Assembly: GCA_013339765.2 (NCBI GenBank)
Contig: CM023449.1
Span: 200,905,422 to 200,969,421, forward strand
Source: Haemaphysalis longicornis
Lineage: Eukaryota > Arthropoda > Arachnida > Ixodida > Ixodidae
DNA: 64,000 bases
Direction of reading: 5' to 3'
Below, piece after piece: positions 10,725-23,215 of the stretch. The position numbers and the translations under genes were made by a program. The stretch's first letter is position 1. Each line of letters begins with the position of its first letter. The notes under the pieces are model-generated. The model was not told the DNA's origin. It worked only from the letters and a program-made list of their open reading frames with translations, and made no database searches.

Positions 10725-13162
10725 GTAATTACCATAAGTTTTCTGTTTCTCCAGTGCCCTGATGGGATGCGCCTTATTTGGTGTCATTTTATAACAACCC
10801 GCATGAACCCAATTCCCAAAACCTACAGTAAAACATAACATTGCAAAAACTACACCACGTGTGCAGTTGGTATATTCTTCGTTTCGATGACGGCACCTTT
10901 ATAAAATTAAAATATAACACCTAGTTCTATCTTGTTCAAATGTCCCAAAAACTTGTATGTATGGTTAGTAGCACCATCAGCGAGAACATTAACCACTGTT
11001 AGAGAATCGGATGATCTGTAGATGCCGTTCTCTAAAAAAATTTGTTATTGGTGCCCATGAAAAAAAAGCAAAAAAACGTAAATATGTGACCCTCTTGCCC
11101 ATCTCATCCGACTGAGATGCGTTAATGCAACGATTTAACATTACCGACGTTCCACTTCTATTGCTTCTGGGTTTTAGAAGAGCACGAATACAATTTTCGC
11201 GGCAAAAAACAAAGATCGCGGTTATCTGACTCTTGCTCTAGCTAGGAAAAGAGCCATAGCTCTGCTGTGCAGGGAAACACGTTTGCATGGATAGACCATT
11301 TCATGAGAAACTATAGTGTTGAGGATGAATGTTTCTTTAGACCCGACAGTTCGCACACCAGCAAATGTTTTTTACATATGTAAAGACATCTTGTTTTGCA
11401 TAAGAAAGCCACTTATCTTTTTGGAAAACAGACGTAATGATTTTTGGACACCTTCGCAACAAATCTTTAGTAGAGGTGGGCCGACAAGAAGATTGAAAAC
11501 TTGCAAAGTGTTTTAGGTATGCAGTTTCTTTTGTATTTTATACCAAGTTTACCTGGTGCATCAAAAGATTTTATATTCAGAGCAGAAGTATCACAGGGGA
11601 GGAGAACCCTGAGGGGAACCTTCCCACGAAATACCACCGATTACAATTCCTTACCGGTAACATCTCGAAGCTACAGACATAGCTATTCCTTGTTGGCATC
11701 GAATATTTTTCCGAAGAGAGATTGTTGCCCGAACGGGTTCGTTATATTCTAATACAATAGATTAAAGCTTACCCGCGTGATAAATGTCTAGATAAAATGA
11801 CCGGTGGCCAGAAATAGTGCGCTCGTGTATACATTTTGTTGTATGAAGGCAGCGTAGTTTTAGGTGGAAGCAGTGAGGATAGCTGTCACAACGGCAAATT
11901 TTTCCATTAGGCAAGCAAAATTCAAAATTTTCCCACCGAGTGGTTGCGTCTTTATACGTTTTAAGCACTTCCATACACATGGTACACTTGAACAAAATTA
12001 GCGCGTCATTGAGCCCAACAACGAAACTGATATCCCGAATTTTAGCTTTGCCATAAGGTACACTCAAATTACATAATGATCATAAAGGAACCAGTTGTGA
12101 AACAATGGTGTTATGAATCTCGAACAAGGTGGCCATCGCGACCAATCCTTGAACACACCTTCCTTATTTCTGCACATAGTAAACGTACCTCCGGTAACTA
12201 CGCAAGCAATACAATAAAAGGGAATTTATCTTGTAAAACCCAACTAAAAGGATGAGTAGAGGGGAAAAGGGCATATGTTTCTCCCACACCACAATCTTTT
12301 TCCATCAAAATGAACTAAAAGTGATACAGTTCCGAAGGTACATGTAACATCAGTGGACGCTATACCCGTCTTTGTAGTGAATCCGTGAAATCTTTCAAGT
12401 TCTCTTGGAGCCTTCCGCAAAACTTTCAAGGCGTCCCAAAAAATTCCGTTGAGAAATCAAAGTTTTCCTGTGTTACACTGTAAGTCCCATATTTGTGTAG
12501 AATTCAGAAGTGTTTTCAATGTTCCTTTGGTACAATGTAAACATAACGTCCGCCGTAGTTGTCTTTACAACGCAGGTGCTCTCCTATAAAAAAATGAAAA
12601 AGAACACGTAACACTCAAAGCTTCAGCGCAGCTTACTGGCAGTGGTTTTTGCTTTTAGAAACCTTGTATAAAGCAGCTGAGCCACACACTCCGAAGCTTA
12701 TATAATTGTAGCAAATGTGTCCGTATTGCCATGAATAAAACATGGTTAACTTCATATGCGCATATTCCATAAGAATAGGGTCACCCTAACCCGGCACAAA
12801 ATTTTACTAAAACAAACATGTTCTCTGAAAGAAGTTTAAGGTAGGGTCTGAAATTTTATGCGGATATTTTTTATTTTCATGTTAAACTTGAGTGCCAATG
12901 AGATTTATCATGGAAAACCAAATCGTAAAAAAAAAGTCGATTGAAAGTTGCTGAAGAAATGCTATACCGAGGCGGATATAGGCTTTATGAAAATAAACAT
13001 CTACGTATACTGCACTCTGAGCGGTTGCAGTCCAGTTCTGGACATCAGGCGTTGTGGACGTAAAAACATTGTGTCCCTTCAGGCGGGTCGTTGAAGAGCG
13101 CAGTAAAAGCCTTTTATTCATAGTTTAAATAAAGTAGGGATGTTTTATTTATAATTTTTCAG

Positions 13163-13216
13163 GTCCAAATGGATTACTTGCGACTGCCTATAAACATAAA
13201 CGATGTAGAGTACTAG
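13163..13216 (+). CDS. candidate terminal exon, possible alternative receptor tail
   Basis: A strong acceptor (TTTATAATTTTTCAG, ending 13162) leads into 17 codons, VQMDYLRLPININDVEY, and a TAG at 13214-13216. In phase 0 it could follow the 8406 donor and, like the 9672 exon, starts with Val. A 17-codon open stretch has a large chance of being random, so this is only a candidate. Confidence 0.2.
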   Translation, partial: VQMDYLRLPININDVEY

Positions 13217-14963
13217 CTTTACAGACTTGAGTATGGCTGTGCCTGCAGCTAAAGTTTATACTCAGGTTCAATTGAAAAAAACTAAATGTGCTTATGACTC
13301 GCATGCAATTATTATTCGAACGGGTGCTGAGGAGGAAACTACAAATTTAATTTCTTCTGCAGGATATACTTCTGTTTGGTATATAATACTAAAAAAATAT
13401 GGGTTTACAGGTGCTGAGATATTGGGGATGGGATCTAAGGTGTGCAGCGTTCTGTTCAAAGCATGTGTAGAGGAAGTAGAAATTTTTTTAAGCCTTTGCA
13501 TTTATTCAATCTTTAAAAACTTTTGGTATGGTTCAGCATGATGCCCCTAAAGCCATTCAGAAGACCCCCCCCCCCCCCTATTATAGATTACACTGCCCGC
13601 AGCGACAAATGAAAAATCACATACACAAGCTATGTACAACATCTTGTAAAAAATTTGACTTTCTACTTTGCGTAGCTGCCTTTGACCAGCTAGGAGCACA
13701 TAGTTGTAACTAATTTGAAATTGTAATGAACACCAGAAAACACAGTTTATTGTCCGAAGTTTTTACTATAAATACCTTAATTGTGAAAATTGTACAAAAT
13801 TGAATATTTCCCAATCAATGGTTTAACCTTATTTTGATATGCGCAAAAAGTGACCATACTGCCAAAAAAAAGGAATGTCATACTCGTTCTATTGTTGACC
13901 AGGGAGGATATAACAAAATGTCACGTCACATTCAAAGGACTGGAATGTAACTAGATACCCGTATATTATTGTAAAGAAGAGAGTCGGTTTAGCATTTGCA
14001 TGCGTTCATGTATTCTGTTAACAAAAAAAAGACATCAAAACAGCACGCGTAAATTTTACTTCCTCAATTTTCTTCATCAATTAGTATTCTTAAATATTTT
14101 CGCATTTTCCCCCTGGTAACATGTTTATAAAATACATTATCGCGCTAAAATTTTGCGATTCAATTATATTCTTACCTTCATCATGTGTTTTATGCCGCAG
14201 GCCCCCCAGGATATAAAACTGTTTCAAATCTCACTAGGTGGCCTTTCAAAGTTTGTATTATGTGATAATTAGCGGTATATTTGGGCGCAACAAGTTTATT
14301 TTAACTTGTGCCAATTTACCACTTAAGGCAATAAAAAAATCAAATATCTTCAGTTATTTCGTCAGCGTTGAACCAACAAAACCAAGTGTCTATATTACGA
14401 CACAAAGGGCGCAGATTCTTCCTGGTCCCAAGCACGATTCTGCTATCCTGGCAAGAACACCACTCACCGTGCAATATAAAACATCTCCGAATTATTCGAA
14501 AGTGTTGATTGCTAAGGCACTGGTAGTACCGAAGCAAAACGTGTTTGGGCCGGTAGTGTCTGCACCTGAGTAACTGTGTCTCCTTGGAAAGCACGAAGCG
14601 TCTACTTAGAAATGAGGCACCAATGTTAGCGAACCGGGTCTTCTTTCTGTAGATTTCTTACCGGTCGTATCAAAATTCTAGCAAAATCGCAACTTTTTAC
14701 TTGTCTCTGGCCTTTTTTTGGTGCTAAAGCAGTACACAGCATCAAAAGAAAGCATGGGCACTGAGGACAAGGGTTAGCATTCCCGAATGCAGCATTGGAA
14801 TACCTCGATATATTTGTGCCTATTGTTTTTATTTCTTTGTCAAATAGCATCACTACTGAGGGTACACAGACACTGTGATTGCCGATGTAAACTAACGCAA
14901 TTTGGTCCTCATAACAACAAACGCTGTGTATATATATTATAAAGCTTTTTACTACAATTGCAG

Positions 14964-15048
14964 GGCGACAAACGGATCCATGTTCTTGGGTAAAAACAGC
15001 GTGTACGCTAAAACAATGCCTCGGACGCTGCTGGCTAAAATGTCGGAA
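14964..15048 (+). CDS. candidate internal exon downstream of the receptor
   Basis: An 85-nt segment lies between the acceptor TACAATTGCAG (ending 14963) and a consensus donor GTAAGT at 15049. In the frame that uses the first base to finish a codon it reads ATNGSMFLGKNSVYAKTMPR and then TLLAKMSE, ending in phase 0 with codon choice resembling the receptor exons. It could continue the receptor tail if the weak donor at 10022 is used (phase match). The link is unproven and another frame is also open. Confidence 0.32.
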
Positions 15049-16197
15049 GTAAGTTCGCTTGTGCTAAGACGCTAGCCACTATACGGGGCTTTCTTTTACA
15101 ATGCCTATATATTTTATGTCTCTAATTATGTTAAACTCGAGAGATTACAGTAGATAAATTTCAGAAAGGAAAGCCGTATCAACCACAAACTTTTGGCTTA
15201 GTGTGCGCTTCTCGCTGCAAGAATGCCTATGCCAGGCATTCAGGCTTTTTTCCGCGCATCTACATATTGTGCTTTGTATAAGACTTTGCACTGAAGCGCA
15301 CGTTATCCATATGTACGGGTAGCACGAATGCACGCATGTGTCGGCTCTCGATATCATATTTTACAGTTCCGATAACCATTCCTGTGTAAACTGTAATCCG
15401 ACTTGTTACTTCTGGAGGTTTTTGTTAAGTACACCTAGCACAAAAAAAAGTATTTCTGAATACATTTTGGAGTGGTCGCTTCCAAGCTTCGCATGCGTGA
15501 TTATTTTTACCGAAAGCAAATCTCATATATGCCTAATTTAGAGCTGAAAGTGTTTAACCAATTGAGGGTTAGTAAGCGTAGCAAACTGCTCCCTTGTTGT
15601 GAAACTTCATTTTACTTATGCACCTGGAGGAATACATACTTGTACCCGAGACCTTGAAAGAGTGAAGAACTGAAGTCTGTTTGCGAGTTTTAGTGTGGCT
15701 TTCAAGCTGGTAAAAAAGCGCCGACCATTTAAACACATGCGGATTTTATTTGACGATAATATTTGCTATTAAACTATTCAGGCGATTTGTAAGGAGCAAG
15801 TGTTTGATACTAAAGATCTGCCCAAATTTTGTTCGACGACCTTTGTAAACCAGTCTTTTCCAACATACAGCTATGCTTGTTTTTGCGTGTGCAAGAAGAA
15901 GAGTTCTAAGGTTAGATTGGATAGATCTGCAATCCGGGATTTCATATTGTATGAAAAGTATGTTCTCCAAAGGTTATTTTTTTGTGTATTGTGAGCTGAA
16001 AATATGAACACGGGATATTTTCTAAGCGTTACCGTTATCGTAGATAAGAATGAAACACTTGCATGGAAGCGGCTGGTCGCTACCAGACTTCGGCTTGCAA
16101 TGCAATCTCCTTAAGGATCTGGCTTTTATTTAATAGCTTGTAACATGTGAAATATTCTGTGGGTCCGAGTTAGCTTGCTGTATATTCTCCACCGCAG

Positions 16198-16257
16198 AAC
16201 TGTGTCCTCGAGAGAGACTGGTACTTCATACAGGAGTTTATTACCACTGTGGCGTAG
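16198..16257 (+). CDS. candidate terminal exon downstream of the receptor
   Basis: The acceptor TTCTCCACCGCAG ends at 16197. The phase-0 frame reads NCVLERDWYFIQEFITTVA and stops at TAG 16255-16257, matching the phase-0 end of the 14964-15048 candidate. The last residues T-V-A could loosely fit a C-terminal PDZ ligand, but Ala at the end is a weak match. An AATAAA follows at 16456. The chain is coherent but rests on short segments. Confidence 0.3.
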   Translation, partial: NCVLERDWYFIQEFITTVA

Positions 16258-16455
16258 ATCTCAATTTTATTGTAAGACTTACAGCGGGCTGTTTGTTATG
16301 AAGTTGTAGATGCTTGCTTTTCTGTGCGGGTCTTGGCGTGTGTCGGTAGTCGGCTTGTTGTCCGCGCTTTTGAAACAGGTGTAACAGGCGATGCAACGCG
16401 TCGCCTCTTGACTCTTATAAGGCACTGTAAATAGAAACACCGGCTTTTTCGCTTG

Positions 16456-16461
16456 AATAAA
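16456..16461 (+). promoter_or_regulatory. possible polyadenylation signal
   Basis: A canonical AATAAA lies 199 bases after the stop of the candidate exon at 16198-16257. The hexamer is common in AT-rich DNA, so it only counts as support if that exon is real. Confidence 0.25.
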
Positions 16462-17689
16462 AACTTTCATACAGAACACGTGTTTCCTTATTTTAACCAG
16501 AAGCTTTAATTGGGAACTGGTAAGTCCACACTCAGTGCTTCTTCGCTGTGGAGAGTCAAAATAAACTTTAAGTTTGGAGTACAAACAGCCCAAAGCTGGA
16601 AGCCAACGTAGCGTTGAAGAAGCGGCCCCTAAAAAGTGCACAAATACACACAGATAAGCGCTCACAGATACACGCACAAAAAACATGCAGATGTCCTCAG
16701 ATGCACTTCAAAATAAACTAAAAAGAAGGGAAAATCTTGATTTGAGATTTACAACGTAAAGCCGGTCCTTTTATGTCGTTCGGCACTACGCTTGCAATTC
16801 CTGCACTTGATAATTTATGTTTTTCGCAGGTGGTTTAGATTTTTCTGACAATACCAGTACCTCTAGTCTCCGCATTACCCTCACATCTATTACTCTGCAA
16901 CTTGCCTCTGCACCGAGCGTTTCGATTGCAGTTCCCCAATTCTTCCAATGACGAGCAACTGGGACCTATGCAAAACGTGAAACAGTAAGGGTTTAGTTAT
17001 ATGTGAACTGGCAATTTGGGTCCGAGCAAATCCTAAGCTGGAGTCACAGGCTCATCCAAGCCATTCAAGCGGAGGAGAATTATGTGCAACAGTACTATTC
17101 GTGTAATTTAGAAAAGTTTGTGCTTGACAAACAGAAGTTCCCGGAACCAACTGGCTATTTATATAATCTATTCGTCCTATTGTTCTAACAGAACTTCCGT
17201 CTATAGAAACTTATGTAGCTGCGAACCGGCGTGGTTCACCAAGTCGGACGCCGTCGCAGATGAAAGAGCTCTTCGTCGTGTAGGGCTTGCAGGGGTGTCG
17301 CGTGCCAAGCTGACACGGCGGGTTCCCGTCATGCACAATGAAACAACTAAAGAAAACTGGGTATTCTTCATGGTGGTGTTGCATGGTAGGTGACAAAAAT
17401 ATCAGATGATTGTATCTGAAGAACGTATACATTTCTATCAGTTTCCCTAATGCGCCATAAAATGCCCTGCTAAACGTTCATCTACGGGGTGCATGAAGCA
17501 GCCATGCACTGGATGCAATGTCATGCCTTGCGCAGAGATTGAATTACCATGGGCGGAAAAACACACCCTTTTCAAATGACGAGCTAATGAGGGAAGAAGT
17601 AACCTGGGGCTGGAATACAGCGATGAAGGGGAAAGCTTGAAGCAGCGTTTGGTCTGGCGATTCTTTTCTGACACCGACTGGGTCCCCCT
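16462..17689. other. gene-less stretch
   Basis: No exon, repeat or RNA gene recognised. The ORFs overlapping 17003-17393 lack any domain pattern. Confidence 0.4.
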
Positions 17690-17876
17690 AACAAACAAAC
17701 AAACAAACAAACAAACAAACAAACAAACAAACAAACAAACAAACAAACAAACAAACAAACAAACAAACAAACAAACAAACAAACAAACAAACAAACAAAC
17801 AAACAAACAAACAAACAAACAAACAAACAAACAAACAAAAACAAACAAACAAACAAACAAACAAACAAACAAACAA
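17690..17876. repeat. (AAAC)n microsatellite
   Basis: About 46 copies of AAAC run through this stretch, with single-base interruptions near 17839 and 17874. On the minus strand it yields VCLF-type repeat ORFs that are not genes. Confidence 0.97.
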
Positions 17877-19844
17877 AAACCAAACACACGAACAAACAGA
17901 TTCATTTATTTTCACATGAAGTTGACATTTTTAACAATACAAACACGGTCAAAACAAGAAGCGCGTATATGAAAAAAATGAAACTGCAGAGAGGGGCGGC
18001 CATTGGACCCTACGTCGCTGCGAGGTTGTGTTCAACGACCGAATTGAGCCTGTGCAGCACCTGAATACAGATGCGGACACGCAAATACCAGTCAAAACCG
18101 GTTTTCCTATGTCGGTTCATCACCAGTAGATAAAAAATATACGCGCACGGCAAAAACTGTCTTCTTTGCGCAATAAACCTTCATTCCGGTAATTTTAATT
18201 TACATTGCTTTCTATCGAAGGCCGTATGGGACACTGCAACCACATATGCGGGGAAGTTCAGCGGCGGTAACTGTGCAGAAATAGCCTAGTTCACGGCAGC
18301 GAAGACACCCTCACATCAGCTGCCGTGAACCATGGGAGCAGAGAAGAAAGTTACAAGGAAGAGGCGGGTTGAACGAGAAGCAGCCGTGTGCTGCCACGGG
18401 AAAAGTCCGAAAGAATAACAAATAGAACACAGAAACCCAGGGGAAGTAAAAACCGAACCCGGAAGCTTGTACATGAATGTCCGGAGAAAAAGAAAAGCGA
18501 CACATGCAGAGTGGGAGCCGTCTCTGAACATTGAAGCTTCCTTCGTCTGAAATCCAGGTGACCTAGGGAGCACTCCCACTCGGGAATCTTATTGTCGGCG
18601 AACCAGTCATTGGCCTGCGAAAACCAGTGAACTAGCCCTTGTTTCTTATCACTTATTTGTCACATCGGAACTAGAAATCCGAGCCAGAAAGGTATTGCGT
18701 TTTTGTGAGCAATTTGTCTAGGTATTTTTATGGCGTTTTCTTCCCTTTCTCGCTAATTTCTCGCCCTTGTTGTTAGTGGTGGTTAGGATGCAACAAAAAT
18801 GGCTTCCGCAATAATGTTTGTTGCATTTCATTAAAAAAGGTTGAAAATTTTAACCAAGTCGCCGCAGACAAAATGTCACCAGTTCAGGCACGCTGAGAAA
18901 TACCTGACGTCGTAATAGAAATATTGGCTTTGTGATGTCTGCATGAATCCTGCCAAAAGTTGAAGTGCTGTCCAAATATTCCTGAAAACTCGCACTCTGG
19001 TCAATCTGTGGTTCTGTCCTACAATGCTGCTCTGACCTTCCCTTCCTGCCCTTTTGTCTTTGCCGTACAAAAGTCATGTAACAATTGAAGCGTGGTAAGA
19101 AATGTGTTGTCCGAGGTTTTTGTACGAAGCTGCGAAAAAGGGTCGGTATTTTTTGAGCTCTTTTTTGTTGGTCTACGTAAAACGCATTTTAGTATCACCT
19201 GTTACTTTTTATTATTTACCCCTCAGCCTCGTATTCAGTCCTCACGCTACTCAAAGTTTTGCGAATTTAAAATTGGGTGTTAAGTCCCAGTTTAGTTGCA
19301 TACGTCAGCTGTAGAGCTGTTTAAAATTTCCGATATCGAATGCAATCTTGCAAAAAGCACCGAGGGCAGCTAAGCGGCTTGTATAAATCTCAAATGTGAA
19401 CGATTTTTCTCTGATTGGACGCAACTGAGTACTTCTTCCAGTCTTCCGCTGTGTCATCATCGCTACCCGTAAACTGCTTAATGGCGTTTGGCTCAAGCCT
19501 GCGGGTCTGCGTCTGCGGGTGTATGCTATACTCTCGCAACCAATATTAGCATGTTTAGAGGCCATTCCGCTGCAACAACCTGTACCCGCGCGACGTATTA
19601 TCCGCGCACTCTAGAGTGTGTCGCAGGCAGTGGGCGCGCAGCTTTCCGTGGTTGAGGTAGTTTTTTTCTCTACCTAGTGAATGGCCACACAGCACTATTT
19701 GTGAAGAGGGTAATGTCCTCTAACAGAAGCACCAAATTGGACATGAGTAATTTGAAACCGAAGCGTTCAGCTCCTCACTGAAGTCGCTGTAGTAAACCAA
19801 AAAGGCACAGCAGTAAAGAACCTTTCCATGACTCTAATGATGAC
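17877..19844. other. gene-less stretch
   Basis: Nothing supportable was seen on either strand. ORFs of 60-90 codons in this part look random in composition. Confidence 0.4.
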
Positions 19845-19960
19845 CATGGGTGAAGTGAAGAAAAATTAAAACGCTTCCCGTAGTCGGAATCGAAACTGGG
19901 TTCCTCGGGTTATGAAGCCGACATCTATCAGATTGCACCATTACCGCACGATCGAGGCAG
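19845..19960 (-). mobile_element. tRNA-derived SINE, minus strand
   Basis: On the minus strand this reads GGTAATGGTGCAATCTGATA (A-box-like), GGCTTCATAACCC (anticodon-arm-like with CAT) and CAGTTTCGATTCCGAC (B box), followed by GGGAAGCG and a T/A-rich body. The arrangement is the head of a tRNA-derived SINE whose body continues toward 19800. Mismatches in both boxes make a working tRNA unlikely. Confidence 0.5.
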
Positions 19961-20226
19961 TTTGGATTTGGAGAGGGGCGCATGGGTGTGCAAAATTACA
20001 TAAAAATGCACCCCTCCGTCTAACGACGATGGTGGTTGAGCGCTAGGAGAGCCATGAAATGCCCATATCAGTAAGGAGCTAGACGGCACAACTGCAGCCG
20101 AGCAAACCATCACGATAAGAAATACCTTCTGTGTATGGTAAGATGGTGGGATGGGTGCTCGCTCGCTTATAAGTTGGTTCGTTTGGTGTTGAAATTTATT
20201 TCGAAAAGCTTCACGTTCCGTCATCG

Positions 20227-20442
20227 TCATTGTTTCGACAGCGTGGTAGCTGATTCTGCTTTTGCGGGAAAAACGAACACAAAATGCCTGGTAGGCCGAT
20301 GAGCCACTAAAAGGTGCACTGCTAAAGCCATTTCAGCTGCTAGGAATACAACAAAAAAACCAGTCAGAGCAGAGACGCCGCCAAAATGCTTCTCTAGGGC
20401 TGTTATCCTCCTGTCCTTCAAGTCGAGTACAAGCCTTGCTTG
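20227..20442 (-). CDS. candidate terminal exon with coiled-coil and TM-like segment
   Basis: The minus-strand open frame begins within SDQARLVLDLKDRRITALEK, which looks like a charged helical or coiled-coil segment. It is followed by the hydrophobic run GFFVVFLAAEMALAVHLLV, a likely membrane helix, then a short basic tail ending SATTLSKQ and a TGA at 20227-20229. An acceptor-like CCAGCAG lies at the upstream edge. The layout recalls a tail-anchored coiled-coil protein. I do not recognise the family. The pyrimidine tract before the acceptor is poor and the phase link to the micro-exon at 20692 is ambiguous. Confidence 0.27.
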   Translation of the reverse strand, partial: QARLVLDLKDRRITALEKHFGGVSALTGFFVVFLAAEMALAVHLLVAHRPTRHFVFVFPAKAESATTLSKQ

Positions 20443-20691
20443 GTCGCTTCTGCTGGCTCAGCTTTCCTGGACCCTCGGTCTTTCTTTCTAGGGTTAGGTT
20501 CTTTGCTATTTACAGGCAAATAAAGATAACAATACCCAGAGAAAGAAGATTACTGTTTCTTGGACGGGGGTATATCATGTAGCACAAAGGAAGATGCTAG
20601 ATGAAACAAAATTCGGAAGCCGTGTACGGAAAAGAAGAAACACGCCTATGTTAGCTTGCTTTAATCCTGTAAACACAACGATTGCACTTAC

Positions 20692-20727
20692 CTTGAGAAG
20701 CCTGAGGCTGGACAAAGCCTGTGCTGC
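20692..20727 (-). CDS. candidate 36-nt micro-exon, minus strand
   Basis: Read on the minus strand, TTGCTCTTGTCTTCACAG is a near-ideal acceptor and GTAAGTGC a near-ideal donor, with exactly 36 bases between. One frame reads AAQALSSLRLLK, a helix-like peptide. It lies about 250 bases upstream (in gene direction) of the coiled-coil/TM ORF at 20227-20442. Chance pairs of good sites do occur in a window of this size, so it remains a candidate. Confidence 0.3.
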
Positions 20728-22740
20728 CTGTGAAGACAAGAGCAAATATTTTTAGGTTTTATAGACAATCCTGCAAAACCTCTGTAATCGCAGCCATCCT
20801 CAGCTGTTGAGCACGGGAAGTGAAACAAGAAACCTAAAAAGTTCCCATTGTTAAATTCCTTTCAGTGTTAAAAAGCTTTTACCGCAGATATGCAGGTCAA
20901 ATTAAAGTTGGCGCTCCCACGCTTTGCTTCGACTCCAAGCCCTACTTTACTAAACGGTTAGAATTCAGTCACGCACCCTCCAAATCATCAAAGCCAACCG
21001 CAACATCTTACAGAAAGTTCTTGTTCTTACTGCGCCAAAAAAGACGACAGCCCTGTAACCCTGTAACAATTTAAAGTTTATATTGATGCATGCCTATGAA
21101 CGGTGTGAACGTTAATATAGTTACCGCACGAATTCCAAATATCGATGGCATCAGCCGACTCAAACTCACGATCGTTTCAACTGCCTTTATGACTGTACGT
21201 CAAAGAGGGGAGAATGCTTAACTGAAGAAAGAAGGAACTGGTTTGATGTAAAAATAAAGCTACAAAATGAAGACATCTAATAACTGCCATCTAATAACTC
21301 CGTAGATAATGAATCAGTGAAACCAAACTGTCCCCTTGTGAGTCCATAATCGTATTTGACAATTGCAAGCCCTATGGGCTGTTTCTTTAGTCAATAAAAG
21401 TTTATTTTTTTGCTGAGGACTGCCAGAAAACCACTCTTCGCCGGAATGCTCTTCTGCGTCACAAATTGGAAAACGAAACAAGAGCGATTCATCAAAACAA
21501 GAAAAATAGTCCTGTAGAGGATGACAGCCGAAGCCGAGTCCAACGCGAATAAGGCGCGTTACAACCTGAAGCATTCTGAGCAGACACGAATAGTTTGCTC
21601 CAAGCTGGAAGGGCTGAATCGAGTTCAGGAAATCCGCGATCACGCACCAAAATGACTCACGAACGTTGAATCGCGCGAGGTCAAAACGAAAAGCCGTGCA
21701 GGATGCCACAGGAATACCTTTTAAAGCGAAAACTTTCTTTTTGGCACCGCTGGGGCCCAGTCAAAAAACTCATGCATTTCCCCATAGATCATTTGGTCGA
21801 CCCAAACGCTCTGATAAGCTTGTTGGACACAGCGAGTGCGCGTATCCCGGGTACAGTTGTGTGAATACGGTTACTCTAAAATCGCAAAAAATAAGTTTTA
21901 GATAAAGCAATACACGCATCGATCATCAAGAATGAGTCCAGCAGTATATTTTTATCTCAAACAATGTATCAGTATACATTTAGATCATTCGTAGGTGTGT
22001 CTATATAGTGCGCGTAAAATCGTCGCATGAGTGCGTTCTTCATTTGCATTTGGATCTTTGGAAGGTTGACGATCAATTGACGCACTTCAAGCGAAGGATG
22101 GACGTACTTTTAGCAAACCTTTCACGCAATATTGGCACGGTTTTGATGTAGAAAGCTTTCGAGCTTCTCTCAACCTTCTTTAGTAAGGGATGGCAAATTT
22201 TTTCGGCGGCAAGTTATCGCTAGTTGTCTGAGCTTGAGAAGAACTGCCAAGGGAACCCGTATAACTTCAAGCTCAGATGTTTGGTTTGTTTCTGGTAAAC
22301 GATTTTAATTGTTTTTAATCGGCTAATATTTGCGGTTGATATTTGATCCTGCGTTGGCATTTGAGGCCGTCTTGCTGGGCAGTTAGTGTCCGAAAGTGCT
22401 CTAGCGAATTATCCCTGAGCACTTGACTATCCCAAAGTTCCATTACAAAGTCTCCATAACCACGGGGTGGTCGGGGGGGGGGGTGGGTGGGAGGGCTTAG
22501 GAAACATGCACAATAAAACTATCGTCCGAGCAATAGATGCAGGTTTTACTAATATAACCTCTAAAAACAGAGCTGCAAAGTGTCATTGTTCTTCCGTAAG
22601 TGTTGAAAAATGGCTCGGTACATATAATAGAAACAAAAGTTGCCCACATTCAAAATAAAGTGCTTGTTAAAAGACAGGGAACCGTCCCCCGCTTCCATGA
22701 TGCTCTTGTAGCGAGCGTGAGCGAGTGAAATTGATCAAAA
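20728..22740. other. gene-less stretch
   Basis: It includes a 131-codon minus-strand ORF at 21314-21709 that I cannot assign; it has no motif and sits in ordinary-composition DNA. A G-rich run (about 11 G plus GGGTGGGTGGGAGGG) lies at 22471-22495. Confidence 0.4.
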
Positions 22741-23215
22741 TTGTATGCATTCCCGGATATAAGTATTGATAATTGCCTCTCTCAATTCTTAATTTTAAGT
22801 CCACTGCACATTGATTTACCTTTTTTAGCACTTTATTTTGTGTGTTATCAAGTTTTGGGCTATTTGAAATTTTTTGGTTTAAGTGATTTCTTTATCTTCG
22901 TTTTGTTTTACAACAGTGACGTGAAAAATATCCTACTTAGCAGTCGATTTTACTGTAATATCACGTTTCTGTCTGTCCTGTTCCCTGTCTGTTCTGGGTT
23001 TTTAGACCTTCGTACAGTTTGGAGTTTTCTTTCTTGCCACGTTTTTTGTCGCACCGAAATTTGTGAACTTATACACACACTGCCTACCGTGACTGTTTTG
23101 TAAAGGGCATGATAGCCAGCGCGGCTGATGTATTATCAGTTTTTTTTTCTGCCGTCACGCTATACTTTCTTATATATAAAATGCAAAATGAACTGAATTT
23201 GAATTTGTATTTATT
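22741..23215 (+). mobile_element. possible LINE 3' untranslated end
   Basis: This T-rich stretch ends in AAAATGCAAAATGAACTG followed by AATTTGAATTTG, which resembles the GAATTG-type tails of arthropod CR1/Jockey-like LINEs. The 120-codon ORF inside it is Phe/Leu/Ser-rich, as expected from T-rich DNA, and has no domain. No reverse transcriptase lies upstream, so this would be a heavily 5'-truncated copy. Confidence 0.25.

Larger units (their letters stand above)
10026..14963 (+). other. 3' region of the receptor gene or intergenic, with candidate tail exons
   Basis: This is AT-rich sequence with no transposon I can name. Two possible short exons, 10538-10724 and 13163-13216, are annotated separately. 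A C-run of about 14 lies at 13565-13578. Other ORFs, such as the minus-strand frame at 11762-12067, show no recognisable domain. Confidence 0.4.

Noticed and set aside
16279..16686. 135-codon minus-strand ORF
   Set aside because: It has no motif, and one end lies antisense to the proposed 3' UTR; best explained as chance.
17447..17972. ORFs encoding VCLF or TNKQ repeats, the longest 152 codons
   Set aside because: They are translations of the AAAC microsatellite on the two strands.
21314..21709. 131-codon minus-strand ORF considered as a gene
   Set aside because: No domain, no splice or start context and ordinary composition.
22741..23103. Hydrophobic 120-codon ORF that looks like a membrane protein
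   Set aside because: Its Phe/Leu/Ser bias follows from T-rich DNA and there is no start context or family pattern; more likely LINE 3' UTR.
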